From Sorangium cellulosum So0157-2 (lineage in GTDB: Bacteria > Myxococcota_A > Polyangia > Polyangiales > Polyangiaceae): a DNA stretch of 64,000 nt. Positions 43,154-51,679 of the stretch are shown one piece after another (the stretch's first letter is position 1; each line of letters opens with the position of its first letter). The stretch spans positions 1,736,001-1,800,000 of the forward strand of contig NC_021658.1 of NCBI RefSeq assembly GCF_000418325.1, written 5' to 3'. The notes below the pieces were generated by a model, which was not told where the DNA came from, made no database searches, and was given only the letters and a program-made list of their open reading frames with translations. The position numbers and the translations under genes were made by a program.

Positions 43154-45699
43154 GGGCCGGCGACCTCGCGCTCGACGGCCGAGGCCACGGACGGCGGCGG
43201 CGCGGGCTCCGCCGCGAGCGGCGCCGGCCCGGCGAGCGCAGGGCCGGACGCGGGCTGCGAGGCCGGCGCGGGCTGCGGGGCCTGCGAGGCCGGCGCGGGC
43301 TGCGGGGCCTGCGAGGCCGGCGCGGGCTGCGGGGCCTGCGAGGCCGGCGCGGGCTGCGGGGCCTGCGAGGCCGGCGCGGGCTGCGGGGCCTGCGAGGCCG
43401 GCGCGGGCTGCGGGGCCTGCGAGGCCGGCGCGGGCTGCGGGGCCTGCGAGGCCGGCGCGGGCTGCGGGGCCTGCGAGGCCGGCGCGGGCTGCGGGGCCGG
43501 CTCGGACGCCGGCGAGGCGCCCGCCGCGCCCGCGGCCTGCGGCGCCGCGGCGCCCGCGGCCTGCGGCGCGGCGGCGAGGGCGCCCGCGGCCTGCGGCGTC
43601 GCGGCGCGGGCGTCGCGGTGGCGCTTGAGGCAGCCGGCCATGATCTCGCCGATGAGCATGCGGTAATCCATCCCCGCCACCTTCGCGATCACGCAGAGAT
43701 CACTGAAGTCGGGGGTCAGGCCGGGCAGCGGGTTGATCTCGATGACGTACACCCGGCCGTCCTTGGCCATGCGCAGGTCGACCCGGGCCACGTCGCGGCA
43801 GGCGAGGGCCGCGAACGTGTCGCGCACGACCTTCTCGATGCGGCGGAGCTCGGACGGCGTGAGCTGCGCGGGGCACTCGAAGCGCACCCGCGGCGTGTCC
43901 GACTGCTTCTCGTCGTAGCCGTAGACGGGGTACGAGGGTGGGTCGACGAAGACGACCTCCATCGGCGGCAGCACCTTCGGCCGCCGCTCCCCGAGCAGGC
44001 CCACGGTGAACTCGCGCCCCGTGATGTACTCCTCGATGAGCGCCGGCTGGTGGTAGCGATCGACCAGCTGCTTGGCCGCGGCGCGCGCGGCGGCCTCGTC
44101 CTTGACCACGGACGCGGAGGTGATCCCCTTCGAGGTCCCCTCCGCGTTGGGCTTCACGATCACCGGGTAGCGGAACGGCTTCAGCTTCTCGCGCCCGGTC
44201 GTGACCACCTGCCACTCGGCCGTCTCGATGCCGGCGGCCCGCAGGATCTGCTTCGTGAGCCCCTTGTCGAGGGCCAGCGAGAGCGTGGTCGCGTCCGAGC
44301 CGCTGTACGGGATGCCGAGCAGCTCGCAGAGCGCCGGGACCTGCGCCTCCCGGCCGCGGCCGCGGAGCCCCTCGGCGATGTTGAAGACGACGTCGACCCC
44401 GGAGGCGCCGAGCGCGCGCGGCAGATCCGGGGTCGCCTCGAGCGGGACCACGGTGTGGCCGTAGCTCTCGATGGCGCTCGCGATCGCCTGGATGGTGCGC
44501 GGCGAGTCGAACTCGGCCTCGGAGTCGTTCGCGGCGCTCGCGCCCCCCTTGCCGGGGCCCCCGTCGGTCGCGGCCGTGTCGCTCCGCTTCATGTTGTAGG
44601 TGAAGCCGACGCGGAGCGAGGTCCGCTTCGCCCGGCGCGGCGGGGTGCTCTCCAGGAGCGGCAGCAGCCCGCGCCGCTTGCAGGCGCTCCTCACGATGGC
44701 CCGGATCACCCCGTCGAAGTCGACGCCGCGCTGCGCCGCGGCCACGAAGACGCTGGCGCCCGGCTGGAGCGTGGGCAGCCCGTCGACCTCGAGGAAGTGC
44801 ACGTCGTGGTCCAGGCCGCGCGCCGACGACGGCGTGACCCGGAACTCGCAGCGCGCGTGGTCCTTGAGGTCGAGGGCGCGCACGATGCGCGCGGTGAGCG
44901 ACCGGATGCGCTCGATCGTCGTCGGGGGCAGCTGCGCGGGCCGGCGCGTGACGTGCTCGGGCTTCGCGTGCTTCAGGTTGAAGTCGTACACGTTGTGCCT
45001 GCCGGCCACCTGGGGATCGATCACGAACTCGATGGGCGTGAGCACCCCCTCGGGGATGCCCGCGGCGCTCGGCCGCGCGCCGCTCGCCTCCTTGAGGCCG
45101 TCGACGAAGGCGCACGCGACGTCGATGCCGGCGATGTAGTGCTCGACGAGCAGCCCCGCCTCGAAGCGCGCGAGCTGCCGCTCGACCACCTGGGCGAGGT
45201 GGTACGCGTCCTCGCAGACGCTCCACTCCCGGAAGATCCCCTTCGAGGAGCCCTCGAAGTTCGGCTTCACGATGACCGGGAAGCTCACGTCGTCGAGGGC
45301 GCCGCTCTCCAGGGTGGTCCGGTTGACGAGGCGGGCGCGCGGGGTCGTCACGCCGTAGCTCGCGAGGACGCGCTTCGTGAGCGACTTGTCGAGCGCGACG
45401 TTCAGCGTGTACGCGTCGGAGCCGGTGTACGGGATGCCGAGCTCGTCGAAGAGCGACGGATAGAACGCCTCGCGCGTCTTGCCCTTGTGGCCCTCGGCCG
45501 TGTTGAAGATGAGGTCCGGCTGGAGCGCCTCGAGCCGCGCCAGGACCCGGGAGGCCGGCCCGCTGACCTCGATCCGCTCCACCTCGTGGCCGGCCCGCTC
45601 GAGCGCGCCGGCGATGGCGGCGATCGTCTCCGGGCTGTCGAACTCCGCTTCCTCGGCGGACCCCGTGATCTTCAGGTTGTGCGTGAGCGCGATGCGCAT
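43150..45699 (-). CDS. Fused tandem D-Ala-D-Ala-ligase-like ATP-grasp protein with repetitive tail
   Basis: 849 residues. Two complete ddl-like modules lie in tandem. Module 1 (about 1-345) has the N-terminal IALTHNLKI, FNTAEGHKGKTREAFYPSL, ELGIPYTGSDAYTL, FPVIVKPNFEGSSKGI and a divergent C-terminal FLEVDGLPTLQPGAS. Module 2 (about 370-690) has VGFTYNMKRS, FNIAEGLRGRGREAQVP, LLGIPYSGSDATTL, YPVIVKPNAEGTSKGI and the metal-binding VIEINPLPGLTPDFSD. Module 1 has VDGLP where module 2 has INPLP, so module 1 may have changed or lost catalysis. The last about 150 residues are Ala/Pro/Gln-rich, including nine APQPAPASQ repeats. ATG 45699 has AGGAGA 5 nt upstream. The acceptor amino acids are not predictable. 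Confidence 0.9.
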   Translation of the reverse strand: MRIALTHNLKITGSAEEAEFDSPETIAAIAGALERAGHEVERIEVSGPASRVLARLEALQPDLIFNTAEGHKGKTREAFYPSLFDELGIPYTGSDAYTLNVALDKSLTKRVLASYGVTTPRARLVNRTTLESGALDDVSFPVIVKPNFEGSSKGIFREWSVCEDAYHLAQVVERQLARFEAGLLVEHYIAGIDVACAFVDGLKEASGARPSAAGIPEGVLTPIEFVIDPQVAGRHNVYDFNLKHAKPEHVTRRPAQLPPTTIERIRSLTARIVRALDLKDHARCEFRVTPSSARGLDHDVHFLEVDGLPTLQPGASVFVAAAQRGVDFDGVIRAIVRSACKRRGLLPLLESTPPRRAKRTSLRVGFTYNMKRSDTAATDGGPGKGGASAANDSEAEFDSPRTIQAIASAIESYGHTVVPLEATPDLPRALGASGVDVVFNIAEGLRGRGREAQVPALCELLGIPYSGSDATTLSLALDKGLTKQILRAAGIETAEWQVVTTGREKLKPFRYPVIVKPNAEGTSKGITSASVVKDEAAARAAAKQLVDRYHQPALIEEYITGREFTVGLLGERRPKVLPPMEVVFVDPPSYPVYGYDEKQSDTPRVRFECPAQLTPSELRRIEKVVRDTFAALACRDVARVDLRMAKDGRVYVIEINPLPGLTPDFSDLCVIAKVAGMDYRMLIGEIMAGCLKRHRDARAATPQAAGALAAAPQAAGAAAPQAAGAAGASPASEPAPQPAPASQAPQPAPASQAPQPAPASQAPQPAPASQAPQPAPASQAPQPAPASQAPQPAPASQAPQPAPASQAPQPAPASQPASGPALAGPAPLAAEPAPPPSVASAVEREVAGP
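43256..43498. repeat. 27-bp tandem repeat, nine units, coding
   Basis: Nine 27-bp units, in frame with the ATP-grasp gene, encode nine copies of APQPAPASQ in its C-terminal tail. The units are nearly identical, which points to recent expansion. The tail after it (PASGPALAGPAPLAAEPAPP) stays Pro/Ala-rich. Confidence 0.92.
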
Positions 45700-45878
45700 G
45701 ATCTCTCCTGTACCGCTCGTCCGGGCCGCGTCTCCCCTGTGCTCTGTCGGAGGCGCACGCGCGGGGCAGGTTACGGCGAGCGCGCCTTTTTTGCGGCGGA
45801 AAAAGCGGGGCAGCGGCGCGGCGGTCCGGGGGCCTGGCCGGGCTCCCGCTCGCGCGATGGTCGTGCTAGCGACCCCGT

Positions 45879-48347
45879 GTGGATCGTATTGCCGCACCCG
45901 ACGCCGACCGCTCTCCGCCGCCCGAGCCTGGCCTGCCCCACGAGGGGGGGGGGGAGCCGCAGGCGCAGGCGGCCCGCCACGCGGCGGGGCCGCTGCTCAT
46001 CTTCGCGGGCGCGGGGAGCGGCAAGACGCGCGTCATCGTGTACCGCATCGCGAACCTCATCGTGACGCACCGTGTCCCGCCCTACCGGATCCTCGCGGTG
46101 ACGTTCACGAACAAGGCGGCGACCGAGATGAAGCGCCGGCTGGAGGGGCTCATCGGCCCCGACATCGTGAAGGACCTCTGGGTCGGCACGTTCCACGCCG
46201 TGTGCGCGCGCCTGCTGCGCCGGCACCACGAAGCGGCCGGGCTCGAGAAGAACTTCGTCATCTACGACGACGACGACCAGCGCGCCGTCATGAACCGCGT
46301 GCTGAAGGAGCTCAACCTCGACGAGCGGCGCTACCCGCCGCGCCAGGTGCTCTCGCGCATCCACGCCGAGAAGCAGGAGGGGCGGGGGCCCGGCGAGTTC
46401 GAGCGGAACGGCTATTTCGACGACGCGATCGCGCGGTGCTTCGAGGCGTACGAGCGGCACCTCAAGGCGGCGAACGCGGTGGACTTCGACGACCTCTTGC
46501 TCTCCGTGCTCCGCATCGCGGAGGACCCGACGAGCCTGGCCGGCGAGGATCTCCGGGCGCGCTTCCGCCACGTGCTCGTCGACGAGTTCCAGGACGTGAA
46601 CCAGGTGCAGTACCGGCTCGTCCGGGCGTTCTGCAAGGCCCACGACAACCTCTGCGTGGTCGGCGACGACGACCAGAGCATCTACCGCTGGCGCGGCGCG
46701 GACGTGCGCATCGTCCGCGGCTTCCGGCGCGACTTCCCGCACGCGACGGTGGTGAAGCTCGAGCAGAACTACCGCTCGGTCGGGCACGTCGTGCGCGGCG
46801 CGCTCGGCGTGATCCGCCACGCGTCGGACCGCGAGCCGAAGGAGCTCTGGACGTCGAACGCGGACGGCCCGCCGATCGACGTGGTCGCGGCCGACAGCGA
46901 GCACGACGAGGCCGCGTGGGTGGTCGAGTGCGTCAAGGAGCTCATCGCGCAGGGGGTGTCGCCGAACGAGATCGCGGTGTTCTACCGGATCCACGCGCAG
47001 TCGCGCGTGCTCGAGGAGGTGCTGCGCGAGGCGCGCATCCCGTACCAGATCATCGGCGGCACGCGCTTCTTCGAGCGGGCGGAGGTGAAGAACCTGCTCT
47101 CGTACCTGCGCGTCGTGGCCAACCCCCGCAGCGACGTGGATCTCAACCGCATCATCAACGTGCCGGCGCGCAAGATCGGCCAGAGCACGGTGGACAAGCT
47201 CATCCAGGCGGCGGATCTGCTCGGCGTGTCGCTCTTCGAGGCGATCGATCCGATCATCGAGGGGCGGGTGCCGCCGTCGGCGATGCCGGGGGCCAAGCTC
47301 GAGCCGCTCGCCACGGCGGCGAAGCGCAGCCTGCTCGGCTTCCGCGATCTGATGCAGGGGCTCATGACCGAGGCGAGGAGCGCGTCGCCGAGCGCGCTCG
47401 CGGAGGAGGTGCTCGCGCGGTCGGGCTACGCGCGGATGCTCGAGCAGGACGAGAGCGTCGAGTCCGAGGCGCGGCTCCAGAACTTGCGCGAGCTCGTGCA
47501 GTCGATCGTGGACTACGAGCAGGAGGCGATCGCCGCCGGCGAGGACGCGACGCTCGAGGGCTACCTCGAGCGGGTGAGCCTGGTGTCGGACGTCGACGCG
47601 CTCGTGGACATGCCGAAGGTCGCGATGATGACGATCCACGCGGCGAAGGGGCTGGAGTTCCACGCGGTGTTCCTGACCGGCATGGAGGAGGACCTGTTCC
47701 CGTTCCGGAGCCAGGATCCGAACCGCAAGGGCGACATCGAGGAGGAGCGCCGCCTCGCGTACGTGGCGATCACGCGGGCGCGGGAGCGGCTCTGGATCAC
47801 GCACGCGGCGCGGCGGGCGATCTTCGGCCAGACGCGTTACTGCCTGCCCAGCCGGTTCCTCGCGGATCTCCCGCCGGCGTCGGTGCGCCCGATGGCGACG
47901 CCGACGTCGATGATGGCGCAGCGGCGGGTCGACGTCGGGGGCGGCGGGTACGCGGCGTCGGGGGGGAGGTTCGGCGGCTCCGGGGAGCGCGCGTGGGAGG
48001 GGCGGGGCTCGTGGGAGGGCCGGCGGCCCGCGGCGCAGCCCGAGGAGCGGCTCGCGTGGTCGCGGTTCGCGCGGGACGGCGAGGCGGCGAGGGCGCCGGC
48101 GGCGCGCGCGGTGGACCGGGTCGAGCGGGCGCCGGGCGAGCGGTACGTCGAGCGGGAGGCGGTCGACGCGGGGGGCGAGGGCGGCGAGGGGGTGGCGCTG
48201 CGGCGCGGGATGCGGGTGTTCCACGAGCGGTTCGGGCCGGGCGTGGTGGAGAGCGTGGACCCGGGGGCGGATCCGATCGCGACGGTGAAGTTCTCGGGGT
48301 GGGGGAAGAAGCGGATCAAGGCGGCGTTCTTGCGGGCCGGATCGTGA
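45879..48347 (+). CDS. pcrA: UvrD/PcrA-type superfamily 1A DNA helicase
   Basis: About 822 residues. All SF1A motifs are visible: motif I LLIFAGAGSGKTRV (39-52), Ia AVTFTNKAATEM, II HVLVDEFQDVN, III VVGDDDQSIYRWRGAD, IV LEQNYRSVGHV, V MTIHAAKGLEFHAVF and VI LAYVAITRARERL. The C-terminal 50 residues (GMRVFHERFGPGVVESVDPG) form the Tudor-like domain that contacts RNA polymerase in PcrA/UvrD, after a Gly/Arg-rich linker (about 680-770). It unwinds DNA 3'-5' in repair and replication restart. The start is uncertain: GTG 45879 lacks a ribosome-binding site, and an 11-G run (45944-45954) lies within the N-terminal about 25 residues, before the degenerate Q-motif. The domain from residue 35 on is not in doubt. 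Confidence 0.92.
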   Translation: MDRIAAPDADRSPPPEPGLPHEGGGEPQAQAARHAAGPLLIFAGAGSGKTRVIVYRIANLIVTHRVPPYRILAVTFTNKAATEMKRRLEGLIGPDIVKDLWVGTFHAVCARLLRRHHEAAGLEKNFVIYDDDDQRAVMNRVLKELNLDERRYPPRQVLSRIHAEKQEGRGPGEFERNGYFDDAIARCFEAYERHLKAANAVDFDDLLLSVLRIAEDPTSLAGEDLRARFRHVLVDEFQDVNQVQYRLVRAFCKAHDNLCVVGDDDQSIYRWRGADVRIVRGFRRDFPHATVVKLEQNYRSVGHVVRGALGVIRHASDREPKELWTSNADGPPIDVVAADSEHDEAAWVVECVKELIAQGVSPNEIAVFYRIHAQSRVLEEVLREARIPYQIIGGTRFFERAEVKNLLSYLRVVANPRSDVDLNRIINVPARKIGQSTVDKLIQAADLLGVSLFEAIDPIIEGRVPPSAMPGAKLEPLATAAKRSLLGFRDLMQGLMTEARSASPSALAEEVLARSGYARMLEQDESVESEARLQNLRELVQSIVDYEQEAIAAGEDATLEGYLERVSLVSDVDALVDMPKVAMMTIHAAKGLEFHAVFLTGMEEDLFPFRSQDPNRKGDIEEERRLAYVAITRARERLWITHAARRAIFGQTRYCLPSRFLADLPPASVRPMATPTSMMAQRRVDVGGGGYAASGGRFGGSGERAWEGRGSWEGRRPAAQPEERLAWSRFARDGEAARAPAARAVDRVERAPGERYVEREAVDAGGEGGEGVALRRGMRVFHERFGPGVVESVDPGADPIATVKFSGWGKKRIKAAFLRAGS

Positions 48348-48377
48348 GGGCGCGTCGCGACGACCGGCGGCGGCCGA

Positions 48378-49451
48378 TCAGTCGCCGCCGTAAGGGCCCG
48401 GGATCACCGGTCCCGGCGCGAGGACGCGGCTCCCGTCCATCAGCCACACGGCCATCTCGCCCGTCCCGGCCCTCTGCCAGATCACATCCGCCATCCGATC
48501 CAGGTTGACGTCGCCGGCGGCGCGCGCTTCCCAGCCGTCGCCGATCGGCCCCGGGATCACGGGTCCCGCCGCGAGCAGCTGGGTCCCCTCCAGCATCCAG
48601 ACGGTCATCAGCCCTCTCTCTCGGTTGCTCCAGAGTACCTCGAGCATGCCGTCGGCGTTGAAGTCGCCCACGCCGACGGCGACCCAGCCGTCGCCGATCG
48701 GCCCGGGGATCGCCGGCCCTTCCACGAGCGGTTGACTTCCGTGCATCAGCCAGACCCGCAGCAGGTTCCGCTCGATATCGTTCCAGACCACATCCGCCAT
48801 TCCATCGAAATTGACGTCGATCGGAAAGCCGAAGGCGAAGCCGCCGATCGGCCCCGGGATCGGGGGCTCCGCCGCGAGCGGCTGGGTGACGTTCATCGGC
48901 CAGACCGCCATCCGGTTGTGCTCGGCATCGATCCAGAGCACATCCGACATTCGATCGAAGTTGAAATCGCCGGGCAGGGCCATCCAGCCATCGCCGATCG
49001 GCCCCGGAATGGACGGTCCGGGCGCGCGCAGGCGGCTGCCGTCCATCAGCCAGACCGCCATCAGGTTCCGCTCGTCGTGGGACCAGAGCAGGTCCGCCAT
49101 GTTGTCGGCGTCGAAATCGTTCGCCCAGACGATCCAGCCGTCGCCGCCGGGCCCCGGGATGAACGGTCCGGGCGCCAGGAGGTCGCTTCCGTTCATCAAC
49201 CACACGGCGATCCGGTTTCGTTCGGCGTCGTACCAGACCACATCCGCCATCCTGTCGGCGTTGAAGTCGGCCGTCTGGGTGATCGTCCAACCGCGGCCGT
49301 CGCGCCGCTGCGTCGCGGTGCCGGCGGGTGGGGCCGAAGGCTCGATGGAGCGGCCCTGGTCGTCCAGGCCGGCGCCGCGCGCGCAGCCGCCCGCCGCAGG
49401 GAGTGCCGCGGCCACACACAGCGTCATCACGACATTCATGGACGTTCTCAC
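48378..49451 (-). CDS. FG-GAP/VCBS-like repeat lipoprotein
   Basis: 357 residues. The signal peptide ends in AAGGC (about residue 23), a lipobox-like site. The mature protein is six tandem repeats of about 50 residues with the pattern DFNADRMADVVWYDAERN - (M/I)AVWLM(N/D)GS - APGP(F/S)IPGP. Asp/Asn-rich loops (DFNADGM, DVNLDRM) resemble the Ca-binding FG-GAP/integrin-alpha propeller, though blades of this type normally number seven. Repeat 4 deviates (GFAFGFPIDVNFDG). A surface-exposed propeller of unknown ligand. ATG 49451 or 49439. Convergent with pcrA, with a 30-bp gap. Confidence 0.8.
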   Translation of the reverse strand: MRTSMNVVMTLCVAAALPAAGGCARGAGLDDQGRSIEPSAPPAGTATQRRDGRGWTITQTADFNADRMADVVWYDAERNRIAVWLMNGSDLLAPGPFIPGPGGDGWIVWANDFDADNMADLLWSHDERNLMAVWLMDGSRLRAPGPSIPGPIGDGWMALPGDFNFDRMSDVLWIDAEHNRMAVWPMNVTQPLAAEPPIPGPIGGFAFGFPIDVNFDGMADVVWNDIERNLLRVWLMHGSQPLVEGPAIPGPIGDGWVAVGVGDFNADGMLEVLWSNRERGLMTVWMLEGTQLLAAGPVIPGPIGDGWEARAAGDVNLDRMADVIWQRAGTGEMAVWLMDGSRVLAPGPVIPGPYGGD

Positions 49452-49940
49452 GCGCGCCTCTCCTGCCGCGCGTGTGGTGCATTGGCCGCCGGCGATGTCC
49501 GGCCGCCTGGCCTCCGCCCGTGGGCGCGCGGCTTACGCGCCGGGAGAGGCGGCAAGTGCCGGTCCATGCCATCCGGAGCCCGCCTCCGCGCCGAACCCCG
49601 GCGTTTCGCGCACAGGGGATCGCCCTCGGAAGAGGAGAATCTCCGGGGCGTCGAGGGCATCGGGGGAGATCGCCTCTGCCCACGGCGCCCGGGCGATCCG
49701 ACAACTCGGGCCGTCGGGCTGTTCCGGGCGCAACCAGCGGCGCGAGCATGTCCACAGCCGAGGGGAAGGTCGTCGTTGGGTGGTGGCCTCAATGGCCCCG
49801 GAGCGATTCACATGAAGGCGGGAAGATCCTTGATCTTCTCTTCCCGCCTTCCATGTTGGAAGTAGGTCACTACCCGTGCTAGGCGCGGCCTGCGTGGGTC
49901 TTGCTGGCCAGGTCCCGCGGGGGTCGACCTCCACACGACC
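49452..49940. other. Intergenic region without a supportable gene
   Basis: About 490 bp between the FG-GAP-like gene and the 44-bp satellite. The frames open here lack ribosome-binding sites and recognisable protein features. The only structured element is the hairpin at 49814-49851. The promoter of the FG-GAP-like gene must lie near 49460-49520. Confidence 0.5.
49814..49851. terminator. Perfect 13-bp stem hairpin
   Basis: Arms 49814-49826 and 49839-49851 (GAAGGCGGGAAGA and its complement) pair perfectly around a 12-nt AT-rich loop. No gene on either strand ends nearby, so it is either an orphan terminator or a relic of a lost gene. Confidence 0.5.
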
Positions 49941-50292
49941 AGGTGTCCGGCCAGGCGTGAAGGGGGTCGAACCCCCTCGGGACCAGGTGTCCGACCAGGC
50001 GTGAAGGGGGTCGAACCCCCTCGGGACCAGGTGTCCGACCAGGCGTGAAGGGGGTCGAACCCCCCCTCGATCAGGTGTCCGACCAGGCGTGAAGGGGGTC
50101 GAACCCCCCCTCGATCAGGTGTCCGACCAGGCGTGAAGGGGGTCGAACCCCCCCTCGATCAGGTGTCCGACCAGGCGTGAAGGGGGTCGAACCCCCCCTC
50201 GATCAGGTGTCCGACCAGGCGTGAAGGGGGTCGAACCCCCCCTCGATCAGGTGTCCGACCAGGCGTGAAGGGGGTCGAACCCCCTCGGGACC
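49941..50292. repeat. 44-bp tandem satellite, eight units, each with a hairpin
   Basis: Eight head-to-tail units of exactly 44 bp, beginning AGGTGTCCGACCAGGCGTGA. Two sequence versions occur: the outer units (1, 2, 8) end CCCTCGGGACC and the inner ones end CCCCCTCGATC. Each unit contains GGGGGT-CGA-ACCCCC, a 6-bp stem. Degenerate relatives flank the array at about 49910-49940 and 50295-50375. There are no unique spacers, so it is not a CRISPR array. It sits about 200 bp upstream of the next gene's start. Confidence 0.92.
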
Positions 50293-50489
50293 GGGTGCAA
50301 GGCCACCTCTCGGGAGGGTCGACCGCCACTCCCACCCCTGCAGTACCGGTTCCGGTGGGGGTCGAACCCCGTCCGTGGGGCCGCGCTTTCACGGCTGCCA
50401 TCCTTCTGGTACGTGAGCTTCCGCATCCCTGTCGGCCGGCTCCGCGGCGCCCGCGCGAGCCCGACCCAGGGCCGAGGAGGCCCATCTCC

Positions 50490-51470
50490 ATGCACAGGAA
50501 CATCCGTCGTGCCGTCGCGTCGGCGCTCGGCGCCGCGCTCCTCTCCGCCTCGGCGAGCGCCGCGGCCGCGCCGCCGACCGGCGCCCGCGATCGGCTCGTG
50601 GCGCAGGCGCACACCGCGGTCGACGAGGGGCGGCTCGCCGACGCGCGCGAGCTGTGGATGGCCGTGTGGAAGCTCGAGCGGTCCCAGGTGGCGGCCTGCA
50701 ACATCGGAGCGCTGTCGTTCCGGATCGGCGACATGCCGGCCGCCGTGCGCTGGCTGTCGCTCTGCAAGGAGATCATGCGCGCGCCGCGGACCCCCGACGA
50801 GCGCGCGCTCTACGAGTCCCGCCTTGTCGACCTCGCCCGCGCGCGCCAGCTCGCCGGCGAGCTCCGCGTCCTCGCGCCCGCGGGCGCGACGGTCACCATC
50901 GACGGCGCGCCGGCCGAGATCGAGGGCGACGCGCCCGTCCCCGTCGAGCCCGGGCGCCGCATCGTGCGCGCGGCGCTGGACGGCAAGACGGCCTCAACCG
51001 AGGTCGACGTCCCGCGCGGCGAGACGCGGGAGGTGAGGCTCACCTTCCCCCCGCCGCCGGCCGAACCGCCGCCTCCCGAAGGCCCGCGCGCGGCGCTGAC
51101 GAGCCCCCCGCCGCCTCCGTCGGCTCGGCCCCGGCCCGACGGCACCCTCGTCACGGGCGGCCTCGGCCTGTCGGCCACCCTCGCGGCGGCCGGCGGCGTG
51201 CTGCTCATCGGCGCCGAGAAGCGCGAGGAGGCGGTCCTCGCCGCCGCCCGCGCCGCCGGGCCGAACGGCTGCTTCCGCGTGAGCTGGCCGATGTGCCAGC
51301 AGGCCGCCGCGGCCCACGGCGAGATGCGCACCCTCCGGCAGCTCGGGGTGGCCGGGCTCATCACCGGTGGCGCGGTCCTGGCGGTCACGCTCGGATACAC
51401 GTTCTACCCGCGCGCCCAGGCCGATGTGCGGGTGTCCGCGGATGGCTTTACGGTCAGCGGCGTCTTCTAA
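50490..51470 (+). CDS. Secreted myxobacterial protein with PEGA-like domain and C-terminal membrane helices
   Basis: 326 residues; signal peptide to about AAAA (residue 25-27). Residues 30-125 are helical and TPR-like (AHTAVDEGRLADARELWMAV, ALSFRIGDMPAAVRWLSLCK). Residues 130-190 form a PEGA-like beta-domain (VLAPAGATVTIDGAPAEIEG, PVEPGRRIVRAALDGKT). A Pro-rich linker follows, then two hydrophobic segments (about 225-243 and 283-302) flanking a loop with two Cys (GCFRVSWPMCQQ). This layout is common among Polyangiales envelope proteins; the function is unknown. ATG 50490 has GAGGAGG 9 nt upstream. Alone between a satellite and the Cys-rich gene; a 209-bp gap follows. Confidence 0.78.
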   Translation: MHRNIRRAVASALGAALLSASASAAAAPPTGARDRLVAQAHTAVDEGRLADARELWMAVWKLERSQVAACNIGALSFRIGDMPAAVRWLSLCKEIMRAPRTPDERALYESRLVDLARARQLAGELRVLAPAGATVTIDGAPAEIEGDAPVPVEPGRRIVRAALDGKTASTEVDVPRGETREVRLTFPPPPAEPPPPEGPRAALTSPPPPPSARPRPDGTLVTGGLGLSATLAAAGGVLLIGAEKREEAVLAAARAAGPNGCFRVSWPMCQQAAAAHGEMRTLRQLGVAGLITGGAVLAVTLGYTFYPRAQADVRVSADGFTVSGVF

Positions 51471-51679
51471 CCACGGATTCGACATCGATCCTGGCCTGAC
51501 CCGCGCGTGACCGGACGGTGGCGTCCGCGCGCCGCCCACTGGCGAAAACTTGCGTGACGGCCGCGGGGCGAGCGCGGCATAGTGAGCCCGTTCGAGGATC
51601 AGGCCAACGACTCTCCCGGCGGATTGGGGCCGCCGGGGCTGCCGGCTGCCCAGCCTTGTGCCGGAGGACTGGACGCACG

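Noticed and set aside
43042..43628. Plus-strand frames encoding CEAGAGCGA or PARPARAAG repeats
   Set aside because: Antisense of the in-frame 27-bp repeat in the ATP-grasp gene; no start signal.
49941..50292. Possible CRISPR array
   Set aside because: The whole 44-bp unit repeats without unique spacers, and no cas genes are present, so it is a satellite.
49941..50292. tRNA-like elements suggested by GGTCGAACCCC
   Set aside because: Only the T-arm-like hairpin is present; no acceptor stem, D-arm or anticodon arm can be drawn.
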